Part shown: one piece after another, positions 46,591-58,945 of the stretch
Numbering within the stretch: the first letter of the stretch is position 1
Layout of the letters: each line of letters starts with the position of its first letter
From: Schistosoma haematobium
Lineage: Eukaryota; Platyhelminthes; Trematoda; Strigeidida; Schistosomatidae
Reading direction: 5' to 3'
Assembly (NCBI RefSeq): GCF_000699445.3
Contig: NC_067198.1
Coordinates: 3,973,301-4,037,300 of the forward strand
Length of the DNA stretch: 64,000 bases
The notes under the pieces: generated by a model
Told to the model about the DNA's origin: nothing
Seen by the model: only the letters and a program-made list of their open reading frames with translations
Database searches by the model: none
Made by a program: the position numbers and the translations under genes

Positions 46591-47063
46591 CAAAGTCTCT
46601 GTTATGACGTGTGCTGTCAGAAGTCCGATACTGATGCACGGTGTACCATGTGCTAAGCACCCTTCTGACTACCTGAGCGAAAACAGTGCTGAGAGAGAAA
46701 GTTTATTACGATACTGAATGAAATGCTATATTGAAGCATTGTAATGCTGTTCCCAAAGTTGTACAGGTGATTATCTGTATCTATGTTAGCCTTTCTTCTG
46801 ATTCTCACGTCTTACATTGACCTTGTGCATTTTTTAGTGGTTCAAATATGATCGAGGTGGTTTTGTGTAGTGTGATCCAGCAATACCCATATAAAGGATC
46901 CAAATAAATGTTTTATGAATCTTTATTTCACATTCATGCATGTAATATGAAATAAATTCTTTCAATGTAATAAAAATTATTCGTGTCAAAATGATGTAAC
47001 CGTGATTAATGAAGTTTATCAAAATCTCATATACTTCATGATTTGTTAATTTACTTCTTAGAA

Positions 47064-47294
47064 TGTTAAACGATTGATTGGTAGTACAGTCAATACTCGT
47101 TTGTACTTATCTGTTTATTGAATATGGATCTAACAGAGTATACGTTATACTGTCAATAGTGTACATTATCTCAACGAAGATATCCAGACATGACGTGTCG
47201 CAAAACAAGGATTTAAGTAATCTAACGAGCTATCAGGAAGTAATTCGTGATTAAACGATCATTTTGACTGTTTTGTGGGTGAAAATCCCATCCA
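47064..47294 (+). repeat. 5' LTR of the BEL/Pao-type element
   Basis: Contains GGATCTAACAGAGTATACG, CTAACGAGCTATCAGGAAG and TTTGACTGTTTTGTGGGTG, all found again in the 3' LTR. Confidence 0.7.
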
Positions 47295-47551
47295 GCCACA
47301 GGGGTGGAGTATGGGAAAGGATGATTAGGTCTATACGGTGACTGTTATTGTCGATCACAAGAGAACAGACTCTAACTGATGAAACCTCAGGCACTTAGTT
47401 GGTTGAAATTGAAAGGATATTAGGCGGTTGACAATTACCTCCGGTTGTCCAAGATGCTAACGATGAACTAGCTCTATCGCCAAATAGTTTGCAGTGATTT
47501 TGGGAGGGGAATCATACAGAACAGTCGAAGAAGTTAGCATCAGAGACAAAC

Positions 47552-47875
47552 ATGACAAACGTTGGAAACAGGTTAAAAGCTGTAGCTAATGTGTTTTGGA
47601 AAAGGTGGTTAAGAGTATGTTTACCGTCCTTGCAAACACTTCAAAAATGGTTAGTTAAACACCGCAATTTTCAGAAATGGAGATGTAGTAATAGTGGCTT
47701 CGGACATTCCGACCCATGGAAGGTGGCTCTTAGGAGTAGTTGAAGGTTGTGAAATCGATAACGACGAAAAGGTTAGAACGATAACTGTCCGTACGAATGA
47801 CGGATTAGTCAGAAATGATATACGTAAGGTATGTCTCCTTGAAGGTTCGAATTAGTTCCCGTTTATATCAATGTA
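47552..47875 (+). pseudogene. Integrase C-terminal (DUF5641-like) domain of the BEL/Pao element
   Basis: Frame 1 gives FWKRWLRVCLPSLQTLQKW and KHRNFQ; after a one-base slip the other frame gives WLLGVVEGCEIDNDEKVRT and VRTNDGLVRNDIRKVCLLEG. This order (WKRW..LPxLQxRxKW, GRWxLGxV, VRT..G...R...K) is the DUF5641 pattern at the end of Pao integrases. The slip near 47700 makes it a pseudogene. Confidence 0.75.
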
Positions 47876-47948
47876 GGCAAGTCGATTAGGCGTACTGTTG
47901 TAACTCATGCTCATTCCTCTAGTGTACAGTACGGTTTACTTTTTAGAA

Positions 47949-48177
47949 TGTTAAACGATTGATTGGTAGAACGATCATTAACTGTTTGTACTTATCTGTT
48001 TCTTGAATATGGATCTAACGGAGTATACGTTATACTGTCAATAGCCTACATTATCTCAACGATCATATCCATTAGCACGTGTTGCAGAATAAAAATTTAA
48101 GAAATCTAACGAGCTATCAGGAAATAATTCGTGATTGTACGATCATTTTGACTGTTTTGTGGGTAAAAATCCCTCCA
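47949..48177 (+). repeat. 3' LTR of the BEL/Pao-type element
   Basis: Direct repeat of 47064-47294 with scattered substitutions (for example GGATCTAACGGAGTATACG). Confidence 0.7.
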
Positions 48178-48719
48178 TGTGTACGTTTTCAATTTGTTCC
48201 TATTGATTCATTTGGTTGTACATTTTGTTAGTATTTTTGATTCCATTTGATTTGTTAATATTTGTATTTGATTATAGTTTTTAGTTTTCTTACACCTTCA
48301 CTAAGTTTCCGTGTTTCTTCCTGAACTGCACTTATGTTGTTTTGGCTAATACTTAGTTTTGGCAGCAGCCATATTGATTTATTCCTCGTTTGATTGGGTT
48401 GCTTGTATTGACTGGAATTGTGAATTTTTGATTGAGAATTGAAGCACTTTGTCAGAATAAGAAACACTCTGTGTTATCAAGCAACCAAATATTATCTTTT
48501 GAACGAATCTGTTTAGGTAATGATGTATATTTATATTTATAAAGAAATTTAGAACCGTCAGCTACCCAATCACCTTGCCTGAGTTTCGTTTTGGCAACAG
48601 CGCGTTTCTAACATACCTAGACAGATATTTTTCAGTCCGATCCTTAGTTTGAATTCTTCAAAGGATTACTTGTAAAGGTTCGAAATCTGAGCTACAAACT
48701 AGGAAGATGTTGAGGATGT

Positions 48720-49690
48720 TAATATTGTGGCATATTTCCTCATGTTCATTGGAAAAGATGCCTACGGATTATTGAAAACTCTGACTCTATCAGAATAGCC
48801 TATTTCGCATCTTTATGCAATTCTCAAGGAACTTCTGTTAGACGATGTTAAGTATGCAAATTTCGAATGCGGCGAAAGAGGAAAATCTCGTAAAATGATT
48901 TAACAGGACATTAAAAATTCCACTACATTACTACATCATCCCAATCCATTGCATACTCAAGGTTATTCAGATAATTCACTGAGGGGTTGCGATGTAGTTC
49001 ACGAAGATGGGCACAAGTTTGATCAATGTTTGTCCTGTGGCAGATTTCACTGATTTAATTCATGTGTACTTCGCAATTTGAAATGTGGTGCGATTTGACA
49101 CATTCAGTCACTTTGTTGTACTAAGGTTCATTCCGCTGCAACTAACGCTTAGACTTGTAAATATTATCCTATCAAGTTTGATGTTTCTAATGGTCATTTA
49201 TGCTTATCCACTACTTGGAAAGCGGTATAGAGTCACATACCAGTGCAGAGTTAAATGAAACTCAGAATCGTTGTGAGAAGAAAATTTTTTAATCAACCAA
49301 CTTCTTATCAGATCTCTCATGGTATTGTACCAGATATGGTTTGTCCTCATGATTCATATATTTCTGATGAAATTTCCTGCAACTTTGAAGAAGATTTTTC
49401 AAAATAATGAAGTCGTGATGTCATATCATGTAGTATGTATTCTCATATTGCATCCGCTTCTTGTGCGAAACTTCTTCAATGCGAAGGACGAGTAATAAAT
49501 GAGCTTGATTAAGATTTCAATTCAGATGATCTCATATCAACTGTTGTTTCTCCTCATCATGAAGTCAGCGTGAGAAATATGTTTGAAATGAAGTCACATC
49601 CTTCATAAGTTGAGCTTATGAAGATGCAACATTGTTTCGTGGGGGATGATAATGTTGGAAAATCTATGGTTCGAATTCTAGGTATCAGTA
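48720..49690 (+). pseudogene. LTR-element gag relic with a zinc knuckle
   Basis: One frame reads, with stops, VNIVAYFLMFIGKDAYGLL, YAILKELLLDDVKYANFECG, then HEDGHKFDQCLSCGRFH and FNSCVLRN. CLSCGRFH-x-FNSC is a CCHC-like knuckle (C-x2-C-x3-H-x4-C), as in retroelement nucleocapsids; a second knuckle seems lost. Asp/Ser-rich sequence follows (VCPHDSYISDEISCNFEEDF). Lies about 550 bp downstream of the BEL/Pao remnant but I see no link to it. Confidence 0.55.
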
Positions 49691-49699
49691 GTTTCAGTG

Positions 49700-52170
49700 T
49701 TTAACCGATATGGTGATCTTATACAATTCCAGGAACCAGGTTAATTTGTTCCAATTCCAGTTGTTAATCCTAATATAGATTAGTACATTCTAGATAATAC
49801 AGAGTCTTTATCCAATACATTGTCGGACAGACACAGGATGAACTTAAGAAGAAGCAGAAGTTCAATCGATTACAGACACTCAGACTTCAATTCAAGCTGT
49901 GGCAGATGTGTTGTTTGAATGAACTAACGATTCCTTCGTACTTATTTAATGCTTGATTTCAAATTCCAAATACAGTAAATTCATTCTTACTTATCCAGTA
50001 CTTCTTGATCAAATTACGTTATTTCTAAGATTTTAAGTTTATACTATAATTTAAATACTCCTAGTCGTCACAGCTTGTGAGTCTTGATAACGTGAAATTC
50101 ATTCCTGAAAGGCCCAGAGAGGCTCCCACAGAAAAGGCTTTACTAATCAATCTGGCCGAAACATCACACTTCTAATTATTGTCAAACGAAGGTACAACGT
50201 AATTTTGTAGTGTCTCCTTAATGATGTTATCTGTGAGATATACTCAATGTGAATTATGATGTATGCTTGAATATTCTAGGATATGTGAATCGTCCTTAAC
50301 TCTTGTATACCAAACGAGATCCAAATAGCAGGACTAGAGGACATAAACAGTGACACTGAGCCAAGATGCACTGGCGGGAATCAAACATAACCACGATTGA
50401 TCGCGAATCATGTCTTTGATTGTAGATTCGCAATCTGAGGAATTCGCAACTTGTGACGATCCCATGTTCTGTTTCATTTTCCTTCAGGTCCGATGTTTAG
50501 AAATTATTTTATGCATCTTCTTTTTACAAGTTATTCTCTTTGAGTCATATACTTTGTGCCAACATGTTTTCACCATCACAGATACTAATGCTCTGATGTT
50601 CATCCTCATAATGTCATTTTATTTTGGTGAGCAAACCTGAAACGATGAACTTGTGTGCGAGATTATACGCTGCTTATGAATGACCAACCAGAACACCTAC
50701 TTGTAACCCACTCTATCAAAAGCAACAGCTGATACTATTTCCTGGTTTCATTACTTTCCTCAGCATATCGCTGCATTATTGCTGTGATTCGGGATGAAAG
50801 GCGGCAAGCGTGTTCGGTGTTACTTTTAACTACATAACTGGACAACACATAACAGCTTCATCGGTTCACTAACAGTCCATTCCTTTTTCACTTGATGTTG
50901 TCCCTCTTCAATTCAGTCATCAGCTACAAGGAATCGAGCAGACGTTCACCGGTCCTGGTTATTGCATCAAGTCAGCTCAGACAGAAGCCGTTATGGCCGA
51001 GTTAGTAACACTATCCGTATTGTTAGGGAAGATTGAATACAGACAATTTTATCCAAGTTAAAATAGTGAACTTGCGGAAAAAGCATTTGACGATCACAAA
51101 ACTCAAGTTCTGTGTGAATGTATCTGTGTCATTGTGATCGATTTTAATTCATTATCCCCAAAATTTCCAATCATTAGTCGCGATGACCCCTCAAACATTA
51201 CATGAGTAGCATGCATCTACTAGCTGGCCTTATCCAATCAGTCATTAAACTCATGGACTGATCCAACACCTTGATTCGATACAACAGCTCTCTTCCAATT
51301 CACTTCAACAACAATGCACGTCCATGTAGGCTGCACTTGAGCTTATCCACTAATCGAAGTGGACTAAGAATGGTTCCACTTCTACCTGGTGCTCGGTGTC
51401 TCTCCTGAATATTGATATATAAATTATTGTAACATGTGTAAACAATCATTCAATGTCATTTCTCATCAGATTCTAGTGACCTACCAATATCCCATAATTT
51501 TAACGACACAATTTTCAAATACGTAAAGTAGAATAGCACCGATTTCTACTTGGTAAACTTGTCGTTTGCTTGAGACACCCACACCTCGACTGAGATACTG
51601 GTGACTTGAGCTCGTAGAGACCAACCAAGATCTAAATCTTTTCGGAGACATCATCGAGCTATAGCTGATAAGGCTTGCTCCTCTGACTCAACTACTTTGC
51701 ACTTTATTACCAGTCAATGCGTTATCACAAACCGGTTCTGAAGCACTAGTTTACTTCTGAATCAACAGAAATATTCCCACTAAAGCTATTTTTGGAAGCT
51801 GCGCTCGAACAGTATTCGAATCCATGTTGCTACTAAATCAATAAATGTACGCAGGCAAAACCAGAATATCGAAAGTCTTGATGTGAGTGATAAGGTGGTC
51901 ATCAAGTCATATCTTGAAATAAATCGATGGGAGCCTTAAGTCATTGGACAGAGAACACTCAGTCGCAGAACGCCAAGAAAGTTGAGACGTCGCCAGAAAC
52001 CGGTCATCAGACTGCAAGTAGAATCGAAGAAGTCTTATTTCTGAAAGATGAAATGTATTGGGGATATTCGAAAACGCTGAGAAACATCTCACCTAATTCA
52101 CATTCAATATACGTTTCTCAGAAACATGTAGGCAGTGGAATATCACGTGTCACATTTCTGATTCATTGAT
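49700..52170. other. Decayed sequence, possibly the rest of the gag-bearing element; no gene supported
   Basis: Short stretches look coding-like but stops are frequent in all frames, and no protease, RT or integrase motif could be fixed. Open frames at 50410-50640 and 51927-52169 lack support. Confidence 0.3.
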
Positions 52171-52179
52171 AATCTCTCC

Positions 52180-52395
52180 TGCCACTGTGTTTAGTAGGGT
52201 TCCATATATGGCTCACTTCACTACAGATAACACTATACAATTTGATTATTCAGATAGAATATGGTGACATACGATGAGAAATTTTAATGATTGATATTTC
52301 TGTAGACAACTGGGGTTAACAGACAGATATTTGCAAATCACACTATCAGGTAATTTACGCTTTTATCATTGCTTTCAAAGAAATAAGTCAATTTC
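52180..52395 (+). repeat. Dispersed repeat family Q, copy 1
   Basis: Starts near CCATATATGGCTCACTTCACTA and runs through TAGATAACACTATA-like sequence, GATAGAATATGGTGA, ATATTTCTGTAGACAACTG and CAGATATTTGCAAATCAC. The same order occurs at 58750-58945. Confidence 0.6.
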
Positions 52396-53029
52396 TTTAA
52401 AGATTATGTATATTATCAATATACTTAATGTAATTTCGATAAGACGTCTTTGAACAAGATATTCTGATTGACAATTCACTACTATAACGATTAGTTGGCA
52501 GTAAAATAGGAGAATGCATGTGAATAGACTATGTTTTGATGTGGAGCATCGATTAATTAACAGTTTTGCACGACATTCTCCCTTTGCTTACACTGGATAA
52601 CCGTTTCACACACGAAGTGTTTGAACTGCTCTGGTCACGAATTTTCACTGGGACTTCACCAATCGCATCTTGCAACTGAGATTTATCGTACGAAATTTTC
52701 ACAGAAACTAACAATAATCAATGAACTAATATCACGTTTAGCTGAGCTACTGGACTTATGATCAGTGTATCATGAAAATATTTTTTGCCTACAGACAGTA
52801 CTTCACTCCAACCTTGTGTACAGTTATGTCAGTGTCATTTTCAGTTGCACCAGATTCAATCCATCAATTTCGAAACTTTTCTGCGAACTTACTTTTATGC
52901 AAACAAACTGACTAAGAACCATGTGTATGTTGCAATTATTGCGCAAATAAACCCACAAGAGTTCGCAGTCAACAGGATACTGTAGAAAAGAGATAGCAAT
53001 TTACGTATTCTGATTGACATTGATTGAAT

Positions 53030-53225
53030 TGATTAACATTAGACCACTTTCGAAAACCCGATAGCATTAAACAGATGTTTTGACCTAGTAAGCGACCCTT
53101 TAGAGGCATAAACCCTCAAAAACACGTAGCGATCAGACAACGAAACTTCTGTCTCGCGCTCGAACTCCTGGTGGCTTGAACAACGGTTTCAATGTCCGGC
53201 TCCACTCAGCCAACTACTTTTGTTT
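53030..53225 (-). mobile_element. tRNA-derived SINE-like copy (minus)
   Basis: On the minus strand: A-box-like GGCTGAGTGGAGCCGGAC, B-box-like CAGGAGTTCGAGCGCG, then a diverged body. The end reads GGTTTTCGAAAGTGGTCTAA, the family's GGTTTTCCATAGTGGTCTAG block. Confidence 0.55.
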
Positions 53226-53843
53226 TTGTGAAATTTAAGGATGCGTTAGTCGATGAGATTTGATAATGATTCAAACGTTCTGATATAAGTTGCTCAAGAA
53301 TTCTATTGATAAGAATGAGTTTAATGTTAAAGTAATTCGGAACAACCACTGCAGCGGAAATATTATAATGCTTTAGAAATGTACAAAATGTGGCATCTTT
53401 TGTGTCATTTGTTTTGTTTTATTTTAGCTATGAGTGACCATCACATTTTCTAAATCATCGAAATATAGCCAAATTCTGACTGCTAGTTACGTGAACTGAT
53501 TCAACTCCATAAAATGTTATAAGCACGTTGTAAGTATGAATACTAAGGAACTCGAGAATCAGCATTCTGTTGGTTTGAATGTTTCGAGCGATAATGTGAG
53601 CTGGATCGTTCACGTTTTCAACACACCAACCTTAGACCAGTAAGATGACTTCCATTCACACCTTCACTTATTGTTCACAGAGACAAAATTGATAAAACAT
53701 ATCAAGAAATACGATTCTTCATGAGTTTCTATACACGATCAGTCAAAAGAGGAAATCTTAAACAATCCTCGTTTCTACAGAGTTGTGTTTGATGAAGTTT
53801 GTGATCGAACCCTCCACAAATATCAAACTATCAATCGCTTCAG

Positions 53844-55149
53844 ATGAACTTCATGCTTAGTCAACTTCGATTTGTTGTGTTGAGGAAGGAAATTGTGAAT
53901 CTGAGTGAGGTGATGGTCTCATTCAACTATTCATTCCCACATATTTATCAAACCGGCAATAAACCCCTCCCAATCAACTATCGTCATTTCAACTTGTTCT
54001 CAATGAATGAAAGATCACCGGATAACTTTCGTTTCATATTTCATGCTTCCGTAAAATCCGTGAAGCGACACCTTTCTTTTTCGATAACTCCGTAAGACCA
54101 AACAACACCTTTCAACATTTTGTCACATGCAACGTTATGCAATTGGATAACCAAACTAAATTCCAACATGTAAACAAACTGGTATAAAATACGTCAACCA
54201 ACTAGAATTTCAATCAACATTTGGGTTTGAACGGTTAGAAGAAGAGCCAGTCGAGCAGAATTGCATGCATCCAATTCAATTTCGTGACGTCTGTTCAGCT
54301 GTTTGCAGCATAGAATTTATGCGATCAATTACTCACTCAAACAAAACAGTGCAAAAATCTTATGTCCTAAAATTTTAAATGTTTTAGTTCATGAAGGTGA
54401 ACGAAGTAGACCATAGTTATGGAAGAGCGTTTTCGACCAAGCTATCATTTGTATGCTGAATGATATGAACGATTAGAAAGATGACGCAAGAATCTCGTGT
54501 GGGTGTGTGTGAGTCTGTGCTCAATCCTTAACAGCTTTTGCCAAGTGATATTCATCCTTACGGTGTCTGACTCGAGTCTTCAGAACATTGTGTTCAGTTG
54601 TGTGCCTTCTTCCCTCCTCCTTTGAGATGTCCAGTTGTCGGACTTGATTTGTGCTTCACTTTAATGATTTTCATAGTAGGTCATTACTGATAGTGTCTGA
54701 ACAACCTATCGAGAGTATCTTGAGTATTGTATGTTTCAAACCTTTCCGTGCATTTCATGAAAGCTTCAAATCTTAAATGTATACCAAACTGTCCAACCAC
54801 AGGCTTTATCGCGACGTCAATATAATGATTATTAGTATTCGAGGCACTGGAATCACAGATATCACAGACATCCTTGTTATTTAACCCATCAACACGTATG
54901 ATGCTGCTTATTCTGAGATTTGTGCAGTTAGACGGAAACCACATGGTGAAAATGAACTTGTTTTACTGTCCAACATTTGTTTATCTCGCTCCATACAAAT
55001 GTTTCAATGAGAATATTTCTGCAGAATATCACATATCAAGATCAAATTTCCGTTGTCTAGTGACCCAACATATGCTTCGTAATGAGACCGTGCCTAATGA
55101 ACCCGGTCTCAATAACGTTGCCGTAATTAATCCATCACCGTCATCATGA
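53844..55149 (+). CDS. Weak two-exon candidate, unrecognised
   Basis: Exon-like 53844-54091 (after GCTTCAG, starting MNFMLSQLRFVVLRKEIVNL, donor GTAAGA, phase 2) and 54928-55149 (after TTCTGAG, phase 2, stop TGA). The second reads LDGNHMVKMNLFYCPTFVYL and APYKCFNENISAEYHISRSN, then MLRNETVPNEPGLNNVAV. Phases agree but the second acceptor is weak, and the opposite strand over 54684-55232 is equally open, so the strand is not settled. No family recognised. Confidence 0.25.
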
Positions 55150-55232
55150 ATTTCACCGACAGATACAAATGTGCACCATATGTATATGTCAGCAATGTAG
55201 AGTGATTTGTTCGAAGAACAGAATATGACCAA
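54684..55232 (-). other. Minus-strand open stretches competing with the plus-strand candidate
   Basis: At 55232-55029 the minus strand reads GEIHDDGDGLITATLLRPGS followed by LGTVSLRSICWVTRQ, faintly like the start of a Calx-beta repeat (E..dG...v.v.R.gs.g.v.v). At 54944-54684 it reads YIDVAIKPVVGQFGIHLRFE and ERFETYNTQDTLDRLFRHYQ with a stop. The middle is broken by stops and no splice pair joins the two. Confidence 0.25.
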
Positions 55233-55239
55233 GAAGGCG

Positions 55240-57440
55240 AATGGATAAGAACACGAATATTTCGGTGAAATGTGATAAACTGTGTGATGATATATCGAAC
55301 TACTTGTAGTTATCTAGACTATCCACGGCTGGCTGTATTCCATCTATTCTGTACCGACTGAGGGGAGTCGGGCGTTTCAAAGTAACAACCAAACAATTCA
55401 ACTCGTCAGCCTCACATGCTAGTAGTAGAATTTTGGCTATTCGATATTCGCAAATTATCGTCACAGTGTAAGATATTGACAAACCGATGGCCAGTGTCAG
55501 CGCGTTGAACGTATTCAGCTCCCGAGTGATATTTCCGTTCGTTGGCTCTGTTATGGTAAAACCTATTAATGAGAAACAGTCTGCTAATCGACGTACTCAC
55601 TAAGGTAATCAATCAATTGAGATCGCTTGTGTTAACCATTTCGGAACAAGTTGTGAGATTTCGAAGTAACAATTGCTCACCGAATAAACCATATTTTCAG
55701 TTGAACTCAGTAACTTTGATGACCGGAGACAGATACATTTCTGATATACCATAATTTTGATGAAATTCGTTTATGAGACGAAAGATATATATTTGAGCTT
55801 GTTAACAACGGCATTTCTGTGAATACAAATTTGGTTTTTAAAGTGATAGGAACCTACAGAGCATGGTGTGTGACACTAAAAACAGTAATGATAAGTAAGA
55901 TGGAAACTGGTAGGGAACGTGATTGTCCAAAATAAATTGGTTCAATGTATACATCGCGAACACGAACAGCGAACGTAATAACCCAGGCAATAGTAGAAAA
56001 TTATTCGATATTCTCTGTGTAGATTGTATTGAATCAAAACGTCTACTGAATAATATTTCAGTTATGCAACACACAATGACGTATGAAGAAGGCGTAAATC
56101 AACATTCACTGAATGAAACATGAAACTGTTTGAACAAGGAATACTGCATCCTGTACGTTGACTGGCTTCTTTAAATATCCTCTTAGTTTATTTAATACTA
56201 AATGGTATAAGGACCGTCATCAAGATGTTATATCACAGTCACACAAACCAATATACTTGAAACGTATGATGACTATGTGGTAGGAAAACCACTTAAATCA
56301 TTTGGAATGAAATGGTAAAGAGTATGGCGGATCCTATCAAAAGAGCCACTGAAGATATAACAATGCGTCAATTTACTGATAATATACCGAAAAAGGGTTA
56401 ACAACACAAACCTGGTTGTCTGTCTATGAGTAAAGCAAAAGATAACACATTGCAGTTACAAAATAATTGGTATATTAGACAAAAGAGTTATAACAGTTGT
56501 TATTAAATGAATGTTTCTTTTATTCTGCTCTCTGAGATAACAACCGCAAATGAGTTCAATTGATTAACAAAGATTCTTCTGCACGTAGTGGCATCAACAG
56601 CGTAATTAGAAAGAACAAAACTGATGAAATGTACAGATAGGCGTGATAAACTTATTTTGTAAAGAGTTTTTGATATTATTTGCACTTATTTTGTTAATTC
56701 CTACAGTCTGTACACTTACCATATGACGATCGTCCATGTTGTTTAAGTGTATGTCCTTGAACACACACGTTTCTTCCTTTGTGTAACACGCTGTTAACTG
56801 TTAGTAAATACACTACTATATACACGTCTCCCGTTCTCTATTACTTGTGGCTAAGATGACTGAACCTTCAAACATCTATCATCTGCATTTATGAACTGCA
56901 GCCTTATTTAACCATATTCTACGATTGACAATATCACTGGAACCATAACAACCTCACCGGAACTATTAATTATCTATAATTGTAAATTGTGGTACCAAAC
57001 ACAACTGCAGCACGCACAACCTACCGATTTAACGAACGTCCCTTGACTATTATTTGTGTTTATAACTTATAATTTGTATACTATAACATTGAAATTTGGA
57101 CGTAATAGCTTTATCGCTATTTTCGGGTTAATATATATTTTTGGTCCACCACGGTATTATTTAATAATGATTCGGGCCAAAACAACAAAGTAGTTTGAGT
57201 AGGTCTGAATGGATGTCATAAGACTATTTGAATCTTCAATGGAAAACAGTTACTAATAAAGCAGAACATTAGATGGCGGATACAGTGGTTATATTTCGAA
57301 AATCGTGGTAGTGTATGTATATATCTAAACAATTACATCAGTTTTATCTCCATTGATACAGAGAAACAATAGATAATGAATACAAATGTGGTTTTATGTC
57401 AAATGTGACAAATTAGAGAAAAAGAGTGATTTTAATTTAA
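55240..57440. other. No gene recognised
   Basis: AT-rich. Overlapping frames on both strands at 55838-56123 have no supporting motif or splice context. Confidence 0.3.
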
Positions 57441-57445
57441 CCACT

Positions 57446-57890
57446 ACTAAACGTACTCAATATACATATCAACACCATACCACCCGCAGTTGAATGGGCA
57501 AGCAGAACGGCTTGTGTATATGTTTAAAAGAGCTTTGGGTGGGACAGAACGGAAGGGGACGCAAGCGGACGTGTTGAAAACGTTCTTATACGTGTACCGA
57601 ATAACACCAAATGAGACGTTGCCAAAGCGAAAGTCCTCAGCAGAGATGCTCATGGGAAGAAGACTGAAGATGATCCACAGCCCGATGCATCCAGTCTATG
57701 CACCGACACCAGTATCGACCAAGTTCGAAAACAATCCACGTACGAAGTGAGATGTCCTGCCTTTGTCTGTGACTACAGACCATTCCATGGTCCATGGACG
57801 GAAGCGAGAGTTGTCAGAAGAGTCGGCCGAGCCATGTACGAAGTTGAGGTAGGCAGCGACAGGTGGCGACGCCATCTGAATTAGTTACGC
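57446..57890 (+). pseudogene. Ty3-type integrase end
   Basis: TPYHPQLNGQAERLVYMFKR is the end of the integrase core (HPQ-NGQAER around the catalytic Glu of DDE). It is followed by GTQADVLKTFLYVYRITPNE and SSAEMLMGRRLK, then after a slip RPFHGPWTEARVVRRVGRAM and YEVEVGSDRWRRHLN, a C-terminal chromatin/DNA-binding-like module common in fluke Ty3 elements. Small insertions near 57465 and 57750 break the frame. Confidence 0.8.
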
Positions 57891-58100
57891 AAAGGGTTAG
57901 CCCTAGACCGCCCATCAACCGAAGTAAATATTACGCTTGACATCCTGCTAGACACATTCAACTAACCGGCAACCCCACCGCAAGAAAAACCTCAACAACA
58001 AGCTGAGACATGTTCCAGACGATGGCCTCTCCGACAGCGGCGAGCTACAACCAAGATGCAGTTCGACCCCAGGAAAGCACGCTATTAAAAAGGGGAGGAG

Positions 58101-58506
58101 TGTTGAGGACGATAGATCCCAAAAACTCATATATTGTAATGTTATTTTATCAATTAACTTATCGATTAAATGTTTAAATATTTTAATGGCAGTCAATTGA
58201 TGAACTTATTGATTAAATAGCAGTCTATTGACGAACTTATTGATTAATGTTAAAAAATGTTCCATGACAATATCGATATAAATATTTGTATAAATACGCC
58301 TGATTTGTGTGTCTGATTGACCTGACCTGGTATCTGCTGGTTGCTTGCAGAATAAACTTCTACGTCTTGCCAAGACTTCTTGATTGAGTTATCTGACTAG
58401 GGAACAACGAACCAGAATAGCCTATCGAGTCGCTGAATCCTTGATCCTTTGTTCCGTTCCGAATGAGCCGAATCAGTGATTGCATTCAAGCTTAATGAAC
58501 CTAACA
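58101..58506 (+). repeat. 3' LTR of the Ty3-type element
   Basis: Begins TGTTGAGGACG and ends CCTAACA (TGTT...AACA). Inside are a TATA-like TATAAATACGCC near 58292 and AATAAA near 58352, the usual LTR promoter and polyadenylation signals, and a diverged internal duplication (CAATTGATGAACTTATTGATTA / CTATTGACGAACTTATTGATTA class, 58193 and 58225). Confidence 0.75.
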
Positions 58507-58749
58507 ATTTTATCGCTACAAAAATCACTCAGCATACATAAAAAAAGAGAAATTAAAATGTTTGTTATTGGCCGAAGCAACACCTTCTATGAACTTCCAG
58601 GTAAAATATTTGCTTTTACTTCAGTTTGGTTTTAGAAATGCAGCAATCTTTTGTAAAAATGAAAGTCTGATTCATCGGTATTCTGTATGCATAAGGGATT
58701 GTCAGCCAAATAAGCACATCATTAGAATGCAACATTGTTTATTCTAACT

Positions 58750-58945
58750 GAGATCAATATATGGTTCACTACACTATAGATAATACTATATAGTTTCATT
58801 GATTAGATAGAATATGGTGATCAACGACAAGAAAGTATAATTACTGATATTTCTGTAAACAACTGAGGTCAACATACAGATATTTGCAAATCACGCTATC
58901 AGATAATTTACACTATTTTTATTACCATTACTTAAAATAAATTTT
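58750..58945 (+). repeat. Dispersed repeat family Q, copy 2
   Basis: ATATATGGTTCACTACACTA, GATAGAATATGGTGATCAAC, ATATTTCTGTAAACAACTGAG, CAGATATTTGCAAATCACGC: a diverged copy of 52180-52395 in the same orientation. Confidence 0.6.

Larger units (their letters stand above)
47055..48177 (+). mobile_element. Small BEL/Pao-type LTR element with two LTRs
   Basis: Two direct repeats of about 230 bp (about 47064-47294 and 47949-48177; similarity may start some 10 bases earlier) start TGTTAAACGATTGATTGG and end near ATCCCATCCA / ATCCCTCCA. Between them only about 650 bp remain, carrying the end of a Pao-type integrase. The LTRs differ at many sites, so the insertion is old. It is a heavily deleted relative of elements such as Sinbad of S. 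mansoni (family knowledge; identity not checked). Confidence 0.7.
57446..58506 (+). mobile_element. 3' end of a Ty3-type LTR retrotransposon
   Basis: The end of pol followed by a purine tract (AAAAAGGGGAGGAG at 58087-58100) and a complete LTR-like 3' end (58101-58506). The body left of 57446 and the 5' LTR are missing from the window, which for an LTR element points to deletion or recombination. Distinct from the nested element at 13239-15725 in LTR and integrase. Confidence 0.8.
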
